From: JAWXCB01 sp034440455
Lineage (GTDB): Bacteria > Bacteroidota > Bacteroidia > Chitinophagales > CAIOSU01
Reading direction: 5' to 3'
Assembly (NCBI GenBank): GCA_034440455.1
Contig: JAWXCB010000008.1
Span: 1 to 64,000 of the forward strand
Length of the DNA: 64,000 nt
A program made the translations under genes and the position numbers. The notes beneath the pieces are model-generated. The model was given only the letters and a program-made list of their open reading frames with translations. It was not told the DNA's origin and made no database searches. Positions 9,278-19,300 of this stretch are shown here, piece by piece. Numbering within the stretch: position 1 is the stretch's first letter; each line of letters opens with the position of its first letter.

Positions 9278-10023
9278 CCTACTTTTATTTGTTCACTGAT
9301 TTTGCCAAAGCGCCTTTCGCGCTGCTGATAACTGATAATCGCCTGATATAAATCATCGGCTTTGAAATCAGGCCAGAGCGTTTCTGTGAAATACAATTCC
9401 GCATACGCTATCTGCCACAGCAAGAAATTGCTGATGCGCTGCTCCCCGCTTGTGCGGATGAGCAACTCCGGGTCGGGATAATGTTTCGTACTCAAATAGG
9501 TTGAAAATAACTCTTCGTTGATTTCGTCAGGTTGCAGACTGCCCTCCAACGCATCCGCAGCCATTTTCTTGCATGCTTCTGTAATTTCCCAGCGCGAACT
9601 GTAACTCAACGCAAGAATTAAATCCATGCGTTTGTTGCCTGAAGTCATGTCAATTGCTTCCTGCAACTGTTCCTGACAACGCTTAGGCAGCGCATGAAGA
9701 TTCCCGATTGCCTTCAGCCTGATGTCGTTCTTCATCAGCGTTTTCGTTTCGCCCTTAATCGTATGCACCAACAATTCCATCAGCGCAATCACTTCTGCTT
9801 TCGGGCGACTCCAATTTTCTTTTGAAAATGCATAGAGCGTAAGATGTTTAATGCCCAACTCTGCGCTCACCTCTGCAATATGCTTCACGGTTTTCACCCC
9901 ATTGCGATGTCCGAAGATGCGCGGTCTGCCGTTGCGCTTTGCCCACCGCCCGTTGCCATCCATAATGATGGCTACATGCTCGGGAAGATTCGACAAGTCA
10001 ATCTGTGACTTCAGTTCGCTCAA
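9274..10023 (-). CDS. uppS: Isoprenyl transferase (undecaprenyl diphosphate synthase)
   Basis: A 249-residue cis-prenyltransferase that makes the C55 lipid carrier for peptidoglycan and surface glycans. The catalytic region HVAIIMDGNGRWAKRNG has the key Asp at residue 22. The substrate-binding SNFLLWQIAYAELYFTETLWPDF block is near the C-terminus. The start appears to be TTG at 10023: the conserved N-terminus must be kept and no in-frame ATG lies upstream. Coupled to bamA by a four-base overlap. Confidence 0.95.
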   Translation of the reverse strand: MSELKSQIDLSNLPEHVAIIMDGNGRWAKRNGRPRIFGHRNGVKTVKHIAEVSAELGIKHLTLYAFSKENWSRPKAEVIALMELLVHTIKGETKTLMKNDIRLKAIGNLHALPKRCQEQLQEAIDMTSGNKRMDLILALSYSSRWEITEACKKMAADALEGSLQPDEINEELFSTYLSTKHYPDPELLIRTSGEQRISNFLLWQIAYAELYFTETLWPDFKADDLYQAIISYQQRERRFGKISEQIKVG

Positions 10024-10114
10024 TGGGTAACAATTTCCGCAAATCTAATAAAAAGGCTCAACGCTTACCCTGCGGTTATCCCTGTGAGGCAGGGGTTTCT
10101 GACTAATCAACCAA

Positions 10115-10936
10115 TCACTTCCACGGCTGAATTTTCGAGGGCTTCGGGCATTTCATGCGGATAGGCGAATAGGAAATGGAGATACCGAAAAACATATAGC
10201 CGTCTTTGCGCTCCTCAAAGCCGCGCTGCTTGCCCTGCTTGCCAATAGGCGGGTCAGTGACTTCGCCCGATCGGTCGCTCAGGCTGTTTGCCAGCGAAGG
10301 GTCGCCATTCCCCGCAAGCAAGCCCGGATATACATCGCTCACATCATCCAAATAATCGGTAAATGTTTTGCGGAAGCCTCCTTCCAAGCCAAGCGTCCAA
10401 TAGGGCGTGAAACTGTATTTAAAACCTCCGCCCACAGGAATGGCAAAGTTGATACGGGAATATTTTTTACCCTCCGTTTCCAATGGTTGCAACGCATAGA
10501 TGTCGCCTTCAAACTCCGCCTTTGGATTAAAATAAAAAACAGAAATTCCCGTCAACAAATAGGGCGTAAAGGAATGTTGCTTCTTCTCGCGGTCATACTT
10601 GAAAAAATTGAACTCCACATGGCTGCTGAACTCCACGATGTCGCTCTTGAACGAAAGATTGCGCGACTGCTGGTAGGTAAATTCGGAAACGGCATCTTCA
10701 AAACTCACCTTGCCGTAATTAAATCCGTTCTTAAAGGCGAAGCGCGTTCCCAAATTGTAGCGAAAAAACATGCCGCCCGCAGGACCAAGAAACTCAAAAC
10801 TTGCATTGCTGTTGAGATCGCCAAAATAGTTTGCTACTCCTACCCATCCACCATATTCCAACTCCTGCGCATGGGTGTGTTTCCAACCCGCAGTGAGCAA
10901 TGTGATAAGGATTATAAAAAGCAGTTTGCGATACAC
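10115..10936 (-). CDS. DUF6089 family outer-membrane beta-barrel protein
   Basis: About 273 residues. A hydrophobic signal peptide is followed by ELEYGGWVGVANYFGDLNSN, the typical opening of DUF6089, and by alternating amphipathic strands with many aromatic residues, as in an eight-stranded barrel. Function is unknown, but the gene sits directly upstream of uppS-bamA in many Bacteroidota, hinting at an envelope role. The frame opens at a TTG (10954), but that codon lies inside a promoter box (TAACTTTG, 10952-10959), so the GTG at 10936 is the more likely start. Confidence 0.8.
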   Translation of the reverse strand: MYRKLLFIILITLLTAGWKHTHAQELEYGGWVGVANYFGDLNSNASFEFLGPAGGMFFRYNLGTRFAFKNGFNYGKVSFEDAVSEFTYQQSRNLSFKSDIVEFSSHVEFNFFKYDREKKQHSFTPYLLTGISVFYFNPKAEFEGDIYALQPLETEGKKYSRINFAIPVGGGFKYSFTPYWTLGLEGGFRKTFTDYLDDVSDVYPGLLAGNGDPSLANSLSDRSGEVTDPPIGKQGKQRGFEERKDGYMFFGISISYSPIRMKCPKPSKIQPWK

Positions 10937-10951
10937 AGTATTAAGGGGCGT

Positions 10952-10959
10952 CAAAGTTA
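10952..10959 (-). promoter_or_regulatory. Candidate Bacteroidota -7 box upstream of DUF6089-uppS-bamA operon
   Basis: Read on the minus strand the bases are TAACTTTG, an exact match to the Bacteroidota -7 consensus TAnnTTTG. It lies 15 bases before the proposed GTG start of the DUF6089 gene. A clear TTG at -33 is not visible, so this is a moderate call. If real it would drive the envelope operon. Confidence 0.4.
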
Positions 10960-11026
10960 CATCATTCGTGCGTGTAACGTGTACGCACGGAGGTTATTGC
11001 TGTTGCATTCTTCCCTGCGTTGAGCA

Positions 11027-13876
11027 TCACTTCACCAACGTCACATTTCCGCCCTTCACAATTTTTTCACCATCGCGATTAAGCACCCTGATAACATAAG
11101 CATACACGCCCAATTCTTGTGTAACGCCATTATAGGTTCCGTCCCAACCTTGGTTGAGGTCGGTGGTTTCAAATAGTAGTTGCCCCCAACGATTGAATAC
11201 TTTGAAATCTAAAAGCTGCTGCACATTGAGCACACGCAAGATGCGGAACAAATCATTCGTGCCATCATTGTTTGGCGAAAAAGCAGTTGGCACAACGAGC
11301 AGATTCACCACTTCTACAAAAATGGTGACGGTATCTGTTTTCACGCAGCCATATTCACTCACGGCAGTCAGTCTGTAATTCGTAGTGTTAAACGGGCTGG
11401 CGCGTGTTGTCAGCGAAGTAGAATCTTCCAGCCCTGCTGATGGCGTCCATAAGTTTGTAATTCCGTTTGCACTGCCATTCAGAAAAACAAATTCATCGCG
11501 TATCATACTGTCATCAATGCCTGCATACGCTGCGGGCAGCGGACGAATCGTAACATCCACCGAGCCGGTGTCGGCAAAGCAATCGTTGGAAACTATCACG
11601 GTGTAGATGGTGGAAGCGGAAGGCGCTACGGTGTAATCAGGCAGCGTGTTGTCGGTTAATCCATCATCGGGCGACCACAAATAGTAAATGCCGCCTGTTG
11701 CAGAAAGCGTTACGCTGGTTGTTTCACATAAATCCTGAGCGGGTGTAACAGTCATTCCAATGGGATGCTGAACTGCAATTGTAACAGAGTCAATATTTCT
11801 ACATCCGAAAACATTGAAAGAAGTTAAAGTAAAAGTAGTTGTGTCGGCAATACTTGCTGTTGGGTTCGATAGAGTGGAATCGCTCAACACATTTCCGGGC
11901 GACCAACTGAAACTGATGCCACCTGTTCCGTTCAGTTGATAAAAATCGCCTTCGCAGATGTACGTGTCGTTGCCTGCGTTGGTATTTGGCAGCGGGTTCA
12001 CAGTGATTGTTACAGAATCAGTATCAACGCATTGATTCGCATCGGTAATGGTGAGAACATAAATCGTAGTAGCGGCAGGCGTTGAAATGGGATTTGCAGT
12101 TGCAGCAGAATTTAATCCTGTTGTGGGTTGCCATTGATATGCCTCACCGCCCGATGCGGCAAGCAACACCTGCTCGCCAATACACAACACAGTATCAGGA
12201 CGAACAATAGCAACGGGCAGCGGATGCACCGTGACTGATTCTGTCACCGTGTCACTGCATCCCTGATTGGAATTTGCAATGAGCGTGACATCAAACGTAT
12301 TTAGGTTGTTGAATGTTTGGGTAAATGTCGAAGTTGAATTGATTGGGTTATTATTAAACAGCCACGAACGCCCGGTGATGCTCCCTGAAGTGACCGTTGT
12401 TAAATCATTGAATGTAACGGGCGTATTCAAACAAACAGGCGAAAAACTAAAATCCGCCTGCGGCATCGGATGCACGACTACTGTTTTTGTTTGCGTATCA
12501 CTACATCCTTTGTCAGACCTGGCGGTGAGCGTCACCGCAAAATTTCCTCCCTGCTGATATAAATGTGAAGTGTTTTGCGCGCTTGCAGTAATACCATCGC
12601 CAAAATTCCACGACCAAAAATTTACCGTGCCGTAGCTGGTTGCTGTCTGGTCTGTAAATGTTACGGGCGCATCTGCGCAACCGGATACGAAATCAAAATC
12701 AGCAGTAAAAGTTGGATAGATTTTCACCAGCACAGCAGTGGTATCTGCGCAATTGAAACCGGGATTTACAATGAGCGTTACTTTATACACGCCCGAATCA
12801 GGATAGGTATAAGAAGGCTGAAACTGCAATGATGTATCAGCAATTGTCGTCAGGTCGCCAAAATCCCAGCGATAGAAAGCGCCATTTCTGCTTTGGTTGA
12901 TAAACTGAACAAAGAATCCCTGGCACTGATACATAAAAACTCCCGCTGTGCCTGAAGTTCCGGCTCCTATCGTGTCCACTACCGGAATTTTTGCTTCCAC
13001 ATCGGTTGAACACAGTGTTACATTGAATTGAAAGTCACGTTTTGTTTCACCCACAAAAACCCCATTACGAAATTCCTGCACACATACGCCCACAACAAAC
13101 TGTCCCGTGCGCGTAGGAGTGCCCGTGAGTAATCCCGTTTGCGCGTCAAGTGCAACCACAGGAGAAGCATCCATCGGATTTGTCGCATTAAAAGGATTCA
13201 GCCAAGGCACATTTACAAAGGGCGAAAGAAATAATTCAGGTGAAGGTTGCGGGTCTAATGAACTTGCTCCTGAATAGGGCGTACATAATGAATATACCAA
13301 CTGGTCGCCATCGGGGTCGGTGGCGGAATGGTCGAAGTTAATTGGAGCATTCACGCAAATCACAATCGGAGGAAAATCTGTGAAGCGCGGGCTGCTGTTG
13401 CAACCGCTTTCAGGAATATGCGTGGTGTAAGTCGCGCCATAATCATTTGGTGTGGGAATGTTTGCAATCGTGGCATTGCGGCAGCAGCGTACATACACAA
13501 TATCATACCCTCCTGCCTGTGGCGGTAAATTTCTTACAAAAGAATATGTACCTACATGCACACACACGTTGGCAGGCGCTTGCAGGCAAGGGTCTTGTGT
13601 TTCGGGGGGAATATTAACAGGAGAGCCGAATTCGAGATATACATTTTCGGTAAAAAGCAATGCACCCGATACATCATATACTCCAATAAAAGCAGGCTCA
13701 TCAAACCACGCCACATTCGGACCGCTTGCATTGCAATCGCGGTAAACTTTCAGCGTGATGCGGTAATCGTTGTTTCCAAGGCAGTCATAATACATGTCAC
13801 CGCCAACGATGTGCGCGGCAAATGAACGCAATGCGAACATTGATGTAATTGACAGTATGATGAACGTGCTTCTCAT
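11027..13876 (-). CDS. PKD-repeat surface protein with gliding-motility-associated (CHU_C) C-terminal domain
   Basis: A 949-residue secreted protein. A signal peptide (about 1-20) precedes AHIVGGDMYYDCLGNNDYRI, the start of a cysteine-containing N-terminal domain common in Bacteroidota adhesins. About residues 315-560 hold three PKD-like domains, with FYRWDFGD, FWSWNFGDG and a degenerate third copy. Several Ig-like repeats follow, each opening with a 'C.GE...L.A.GG..Y.W.P..GL' pattern. The last ~85 residues are the CHU_C/T9SS type B domain (VPTAFSPNNDGTNDLF, FNRWGQLLFE, GWDGTYNG). Likely a T9SS-exported adhesin or cell-surface filament component. Confidence 0.9.
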   Translation of the reverse strand: MRSTFIILSITSMFALRSFAAHIVGGDMYYDCLGNNDYRITLKVYRDCNASGPNVAWFDEPAFIGVYDVSGALLFTENVYLEFGSPVNIPPETQDPCLQAPANVCVHVGTYSFVRNLPPQAGGYDIVYVRCCRNATIANIPTPNDYGATYTTHIPESGCNSSPRFTDFPPIVICVNAPINFDHSATDPDGDQLVYSLCTPYSGASSLDPQPSPELFLSPFVNVPWLNPFNATNPMDASPVVALDAQTGLLTGTPTRTGQFVVGVCVQEFRNGVFVGETKRDFQFNVTLCSTDVEAKIPVVDTIGAGTSGTAGVFMYQCQGFFVQFINQSRNGAFYRWDFGDLTTIADTSLQFQPSYTYPDSGVYKVTLIVNPGFNCADTTAVLVKIYPTFTADFDFVSGCADAPVTFTDQTATSYGTVNFWSWNFGDGITASAQNTSHLYQQGGNFAVTLTARSDKGCSDTQTKTVVVHPMPQADFSFSPVCLNTPVTFNDLTTVTSGSITGRSWLFNNNPINSTSTFTQTFNNLNTFDVTLIANSNQGCSDTVTESVTVHPLPVAIVRPDTVLCIGEQVLLAASGGEAYQWQPTTGLNSAATANPISTPAATTIYVLTITDANQCVDTDSVTITVNPLPNTNAGNDTYICEGDFYQLNGTGGISFSWSPGNVLSDSTLSNPTASIADTTTFTLTSFNVFGCRNIDSVTIAVQHPIGMTVTPAQDLCETTSVTLSATGGIYYLWSPDDGLTDNTLPDYTVAPSASTIYTVIVSNDCFADTGSVDVTIRPLPAAYAGIDDSMIRDEFVFLNGSANGITNLWTPSAGLEDSTSLTTRASPFNTTNYRLTAVSEYGCVKTDTVTIFVEVVNLLVVPTAFSPNNDGTNDLFRILRVLNVQQLLDFKVFNRWGQLLFETTDLNQGWDGTYNGVTQELGVYAYVIRVLNRDGEKIVKGGNVTLVK

Positions 13877-13898
13877 TTTTTATCTCGAACAATATTTT

Positions 13899-14029
13899 AA
13901 GGGCTAAAGCCCTTCAACTATGTAGTCGTTTTCATTTTTATACCCCGCCTTAAAAGGCGGGGCAATTAGTTTCCCCGACCTAAAGGTCGGGGAAAAGATT
14001 CACAATAACCTCAAAGGGCTTTAGCCCTT
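13899..14029. repeat. Cluster of four REP-like hairpins, symmetrically arranged
   Basis: Four perfect or near-perfect hairpins lie between two minus-strand genes: 13899-13914 (AAGGGCT/AA/AGCCCTT), 13943-13962 (CCCCGCCTT/AA/AAGGCGGGG), 13970-13995 (TTTCCCCGACCT/AA/AGGTCGGGGAAA) and 14014-14029 (AAGGGCT/TT/AGCCCTT). The fourth is the exact reverse complement of the first, so the block is nested: outer GGGCT pair, inner CCCCG pair. This resembles REP/BIME-type elements mobilised by TnpA-REP (RAYT) transposases; no such gene is in this window. Confidence 0.75.
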
Positions 14030-14033
14030 ATTA

Positions 14034-14837
14034 TCAAACGTCAACATTTAAGTTAATAAATTCCTGAACGATTCCTAAAGTTTTCTCCGGTTCCTCCAGC
14101 ATTCCCATGTGCCCGACATTCTCCAAAAAATGCACAGAAGAGATTGCGGGATATTGGCATTGCTCCAAACTTTTTCCGTAAGGAATCGCCTTGTCTTCTT
14201 TTCCCAAGATAAACAGCACGGGCTTTCTATATGCCTTCAGTACGTGGGTTTTGTCCGAGCGAAGAATCATCGCTTTCAATCCCGATGTAATTGTTTCAGC
14301 GGGATATGCTAAGGCATTCATCTTCTGGAGCTCAACCGTTGCTTTGTGTTCCGCGCGAAATTTTTCAGCGAATAAATTCGGCACTAATTCATTCACAAAA
14401 TCACGCGCTCCGTTTTTCTGCACAAATTCAATACCCTTTTGTCTGAATTTCTTTTTTTCTTCATCATCTGCAAAAGCATGAGAATGAAACAGCCCGATTT
14501 TCTGCGGAAAGTCAGGATGCTTTTCCACCAATGCCAACGTGATGTATCCGCCCATCGAATGACCGATAATGATGGGATTACTGATGTTTTCATTTTGAAG
14601 AATGGCGTAAATGAAATCAGCCATCCATTCGATTGTGAGCGGTTGCTTCGGTAATGCGCTGTTGCCATATCCCGGCAAATCAGGAATGATGACGCGAAAA
14701 TTTTTTGAAAGATCTTTTTTGAAATCATCCCACACTGAACTGTCTTCACAAAATCCGTGAATCAGCGCGATTGCTTGTCCCTCGCCTTCATCGCTGTAGG
14801 CGGAGGTTATATCAAGAAAGGAGATAGATTTATTCAT
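14034..14837 (-). CDS. Alpha/beta hydrolase
   Basis: A 267-residue alpha/beta-hydrolase-fold protein. Oxyanion region IALIHGFCEDSSVWDD, nucleophile elbow GHSMGG (Ser nucleophile), an acid-bearing FILGKEDKAIP near the C-terminus, and a catalytic His in ENVGHMGMLEEPE complete the triad. Most similar in style to small-ester or lactone hydrolases; the substrate is unknown. No signal peptide from the chosen ATG at 14837 (MNKSISF). The longer frame to 14870 adds an unlikely leader. Its stop lies just beyond the last hairpin of the repeat cluster. Confidence 0.85.
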   Translation of the reverse strand: MNKSISFLDITSAYSDEGEGQAIALIHGFCEDSSVWDDFKKDLSKNFRVIIPDLPGYGNSALPKQPLTIEWMADFIYAILQNENISNPIIIGHSMGGYITLALVEKHPDFPQKIGLFHSHAFADDEEKKKFRQKGIEFVQKNGARDFVNELVPNLFAEKFRAEHKATVELQKMNALAYPAETITSGLKAMILRSDKTHVLKAYRKPVLFILGKEDKAIPYGKSLEQCQYPAISSVHFLENVGHMGMLEEPEKTLGIVQEFINLNVDV

Positions 14838-14967
14838 AAAAACAAAACACGATGCTTCTGATTTAAACACATTCCATTACCTTAATTCACAGCGCCAGAG
14901 TGTTGCCTGGTCGCTCTATTTATAGCTTTCAGATGTCATTCAAATCAAAATCATTGAATTTAAAATT

Positions 14968-16128
14968 TCAGGGAGCGGTATTGTACTCATGAATAATTGC
15001 GGAAATTTCCTGAACGGGATTACTGCCGTTCAATGCGCGTATGCTTGCCTGCTTTGAGGTGATTTCGTTTTCAAGTTCTTTTTTTTCGTTCTTTAATGTA
15101 AACATGCTCGCAGGCTTGAGATACAGTCCGAAATGTTCGCGCATCAGCGGCTGGTATTTAGGATGCGCACCTACCATATCTCGTTGCAGTTTCAATTCCT
15201 CCGCTTGTTCTTTCAGCAACTGAATGTAAACTTCAATCTTCTCATTGCTCAGGCTGTCTAAATGGTCAGACTCTTTATTGAGCCACTGCATTTCAAGTCG
15301 CAACAGGCTGTGCAAATCGTTTTTCTCATAAGCGGCAACCGCCTCCTGCATGAGCGCTCCTTTTTCTGCTTTCCGGGCTTCATCGCGCTCAAGGTCGGGA
15401 TGCAATGCTTTCACCAACTGCCGGTAAATAACGCTGATGCCACGCTGCCGCGCTTCTTCTTTTTGCTTTTCTTTTGCTTCCCGTTCTAATTGCTTTGCCG
15501 TTTTGTTGCGGGCAGCTTTTTTGTTGGCTTCTTCTTCGTGTTCTGCTTTCCTTCTTTCCTGAAATTCTTTTGCCTTTCGCGCCATATCTTCCTCAAAAGA
15601 ATCTCTCGTTACATCGCTCATGTCAAAATCAACCCCCATGCTTTCAAACATTGCTTCCGTTTCTTCTCTCATCAACTTAAAATCTTCTTCTGCCGCTTTA
15701 TCATAATCTACGCCTTCCACATTTTTGAAAATAGTTTTCACTTCGTCATCAGGAGGAGTTTTTTCAAGCGAAAAAAGGGACTTCAGTTCATTAGCGAGAA
15801 TTTCTTTAAGGACTTTCTTCTCTTTTTTTGAAAGCAGTTTTCGGTCAAGGTAAAAGCGGTGCAGGAGTTTCACCAACTGTTTTGTAGTATCCGCCAGTTC
15901 TTTTTCAACAGGATAAATTTCGCTGCCATAAAAGGCGAGACACGCATCAAAGTCTTTCTCCTGCGATTCAATTTCTTTTTGCAGTTTTTCAACCTGCTTT
16001 GACAGTCTGTTGAATGTCTGTTGCGCTTTTGTTAACAGTTGTTTCTTCCGTGCGCCTATAATGAGGCTGCCTGAATGTTTCGGCTCATTCAGCAACTCGG
16101 TTTCAAAAAGTGTGGTTTGCTGACTCAA
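14968..16128 (-). CDS. Coiled-coil protein with J-domain-like segment
   Basis: A 386-residue, highly charged cytoplasmic protein. Residues about 20-70, 170-230 and 295-370 look like coiled coil. Between them is ISVIYRQLVKALHPDLERDEARK, a J-domain-like stretch with the diagnostic HPD tripeptide, followed by ALMQEAVAAYEKNDLHSLL. This suggests a DnaK-recruiting co-chaperone, but glycine-rich and zinc domains of DnaJ are absent and the helices around HPD are atypical. Specific function unknown. Flanked by a 180-base divergent promoter region before the amidohydrolase gene. Confidence 0.7.
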   Translation of the reverse strand: MSQQTTLFETELLNEPKHSGSLIIGARKKQLLTKAQQTFNRLSKQVEKLQKEIESQEKDFDACLAFYGSEIYPVEKELADTTKQLVKLLHRFYLDRKLLSKKEKKVLKEILANELKSLFSLEKTPPDDEVKTIFKNVEGVDYDKAAEEDFKLMREETEAMFESMGVDFDMSDVTRDSFEEDMARKAKEFQERRKAEHEEEANKKAARNKTAKQLEREAKEKQKEEARQRGISVIYRQLVKALHPDLERDEARKAEKGALMQEAVAAYEKNDLHSLLRLEMQWLNKESDHLDSLSNEKIEVYIQLLKEQAEELKLQRDMVGAHPKYQPLMREHFGLYLKPASMFTLKNEKKELENEITSKQASIRALNGSNPVQEISAIIHEYNTAP

Positions 16129-16310
16129 GTGAAAAATTTTGAGGTAAAAATAACAGGATGGAGGTAATCACTGTACCTGTCGGTAGAATTATTTCAAACG
16201 CAAATAAATCCGGTTTCAGGAGAAAATTGCTGCGCATCCGGCAATATTTCGTCTAAATTTCTTTCGATTGAGTTAATTATGTCTGAACAGTTTCGGAATT
16301 TAGGCTCTCC

Positions 16311-19300
16311 ATGCGATTCGCCCACACAAAAAAACATGCATCAGGTAGCCATACTTTCTTCATACGTTGGGTAAATGCGTTGTTCTTTTTTCTTCTTTCT
16401 TTCTTTCCCGCTATTTCGCAGGAAACATTTCCTGTGAACGGCATCACGGATGAGCGCGCGGAAACCTTCGCGTTCATCAACGCCACTATCCATACCGATT
16501 ACAGAAACACGCTTGAAAATTCCACGCTGCTGATTCAGAAAGGAAAAATTGTTGCCATTGGAAATGCGGTTGCGCTTCCGAATGATGCGGTTGTTTTCGA
16601 TTTGAAGGGAATGCATATTTATCCTTCATTCATTGATTTATATTCCGATTACGGAGTGCCGCCTGCGAAAAAGCCGGAAGGTGATTTTTGGAAAAAAGGA
16701 TTTGAAACATCAAAGAAAGGCGCGTTCGGATGGAACGAAGCCATCAAGCCGGAAATCAGTGCGAATGAACTTTTCAAAGCAGATGACAAAGCAGCAGACG
16801 AACTGCGCAAACTCGGATTTGGCGCTGTGCTTACGCATCAAAAAGACGGCATTGCTCGTGGTTCAGGAGCATTAGTTACGCTCGGAAGTAAAAAAGAAAA
16901 TGAAGAAACGGTGCGTGGTGTTTGCTCTGCGCACTTTTCATTTGACAAAGGCAGCTCGCAACAGGATTATCCCACTTCGCTGATGGGTGCAATTGCGTTG
17001 CTGCGCCAAACTTATTTGGATGCGCAATGGTACGCTTCGATGAACGGCAAAGCGGATTACAATCTTTCGCTTGAAGCGTGGAATCAATTACAGGCGCTTC
17101 CGAAAATATTTGAAGTGAATGATGTGTTCTCACTTCTGCGGGCTGATAAAGTGGGCGATGAATTTGGTGCGCAATACATTTTGAAAGGAGCAGGCGATGA
17201 ATACAAGCGATTGAATGATGTGAAAGCAACACAGGCGAGTTTGATTCTGCCTGTGAATTTCCCTGATGCATTCGATGTCGCAAATCCGTTTGATGCGTTA
17301 CAACTTAATCTTTCCGACATGAAGCATTGGGAACTTGCGCCCGCGAATGCTGCGCTACTGAACAATGCGGGAGTCGAATTTGCTTTTACTACAACCGGAC
17401 TGAAAGAAAAAAATGTTTTCCTCGCCAACATCTACAAAGCAATTAAAAACGGATTGCCCGAAGATGCAGCATTAAAAGCGCTCACGTTTACGCCTGCAAA
17501 AATGGTGAACGCGCAAAATGAACTTGGTGCGCTTGAAAAAAACAAGCTCGCCAACTTTATCATCACCACCGGAAAATTGTTTGATGACAACACGCGCATT
17601 ACTGAAAACTGGATTCAGGGAAAGAAGTATGCGATTGATCATTCCAACCTTGAAAACATTGATGGCGTTTACAAGTTGAATTTTTCAGGTAAAACATATT
17701 CGCTGACAATTGAAGGAAGTCCTTTCAAAACAAAAGCATCCGTTCAATTGCAGGACACGGTGAAAGCTGACGTGCAATTCTCACGCGTTGATAATATCGT
17801 TTCTCTTTCATTCAATCTTTCTGCTGATAAAAAAGTGAATGAAGCTGTTCGACTCAGTGGGTTAATAGAAAAAGAAAAGTGGTCGGGCAAAGGACAACTC
17901 AGCGATGGCGCTTGGGTGAATTGGGAAGCGCGTTTTAACAAAGCGCTCGATCAAAAAGAAGAGAAGAAAGAGGAGAAGCGTGATTCGATTCCGCCCGTTG
18001 GAAAAATCATTTACCCGTTTGTCGCTTACGGCTACAGCGAAACTCCGAAACAAGAAACCGTTTTGATAAAAAACGCGACTGTTTGGACGAATGAAAAAGA
18101 CGGCATTCTTACAAATGCAGATATTTTAATAAAGAATGGAAAAATTGCAGCGGTCGGAAAAAACCTCTCAGAAACAAATGCGCGTGTTGTTGACGGAACG
18201 GGCAAGCACCTTACATCAGGCATCATTGATGAACATTCGCACATTGCCATCAGTCGCGGTGTGAATGAAGGCTCACATGCCAGTTCTGCCGAAGTGAGCA
18301 TCGGTGATGTGGTAAATTCGGAAGACATCAATATTTACAGACAGTTGGCGGGTGGTGTAATTGCTGCGCAGTTGCTGCATGGCTCTGCAAACCCGATTGG
18401 CGGGCAGTCGCAAATCATCAAATTGCGTTGGGGATTTGCTCCCGAAAAAATGAAATTGGAAAACGCTCCGCGCTTCATCAAGTTCGCGCTTGGTGAAAAC
18501 GTGAAACGCTCCAACTGGGAACAACCATATCAGCGTTACCCGCAAACACGCATGGGCGTTGAACAAGTGTATATTGACCATTTTACACGCGCGCAGGAAT
18601 ATGAAAAAAAGCAGACAGCGTTTACAAAACTTTCAAGCAAAGAAAAGCTGACCACTGTTGCGCCACGCAGAGATTTGGAAATGGAAATTCTACTGCAAAT
18701 TTTAAAGAAAGAAAGATTTATTACGTGCCACTCTTACGTGCAGTCGGAAATCAATATGCTAATGCACGTGGCAGAGCGGTTTGGATTTCGCGTGAATACG
18801 TTCACACATATTCTGGAAGGCTACAAACTTGCCGACAAAATGAAAGCGCACGGAGTGAGCGCATCTTCGTTTGCCGATTGGTGGGCATATAAATACGAAG
18901 TGCTTGAAGCGATTCCTTACAACGCGGCAATCCTTACCAAAGCAGGCGTGAACACAGCAATCAATTCTGATGATGCGGAAATGGGAAGAAGATTAAATCA
19001 GGAAGCTGCAAAGTGTATTAAGTATGGCGGACTTACCGAGGAGGAAGCATGGAAACTCGTCACGCTGAATCCCGCGAAGATGCTGCACATTGATGAGCGC
19101 ATGGGAAGTATCAAAGTTGGTAAAGATGCGGATGTAGTAATGTGGTCGGATAATCCTTTGTCTGTTTATGCTCGCGCTGAAATGACTTTTGTGGACGGAA
19201 TTTGTTTTTATGATTTGAAGAAAGACGAAACAATGCGCAAAGAGATTGCCACGGAGCGGGCACTATTGATTCAAAAAATGCTTGCAGCAAAGAAGGCGGG

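Noticed and set aside
10024..10114. Hairpin CCCTG...CAGGG between DUF6089 and uppS as an operon terminator
   Set aside because: The stem is only five bases with no T-run following on the minus strand, so it is not a convincing terminator.
10487..11023. 178-codon plus-strand open frame
   Set aside because: It is antisense to the well-supported DUF6089 gene and shows no family motif.
11027..13876. PKD/Ig repeats in the adhesin gene as possible CRISPR-like DNA repeats
   Set aside because: Repeats are at protein level only, with no identical DNA units or spacers; no CRISPR array was seen anywhere in the window.
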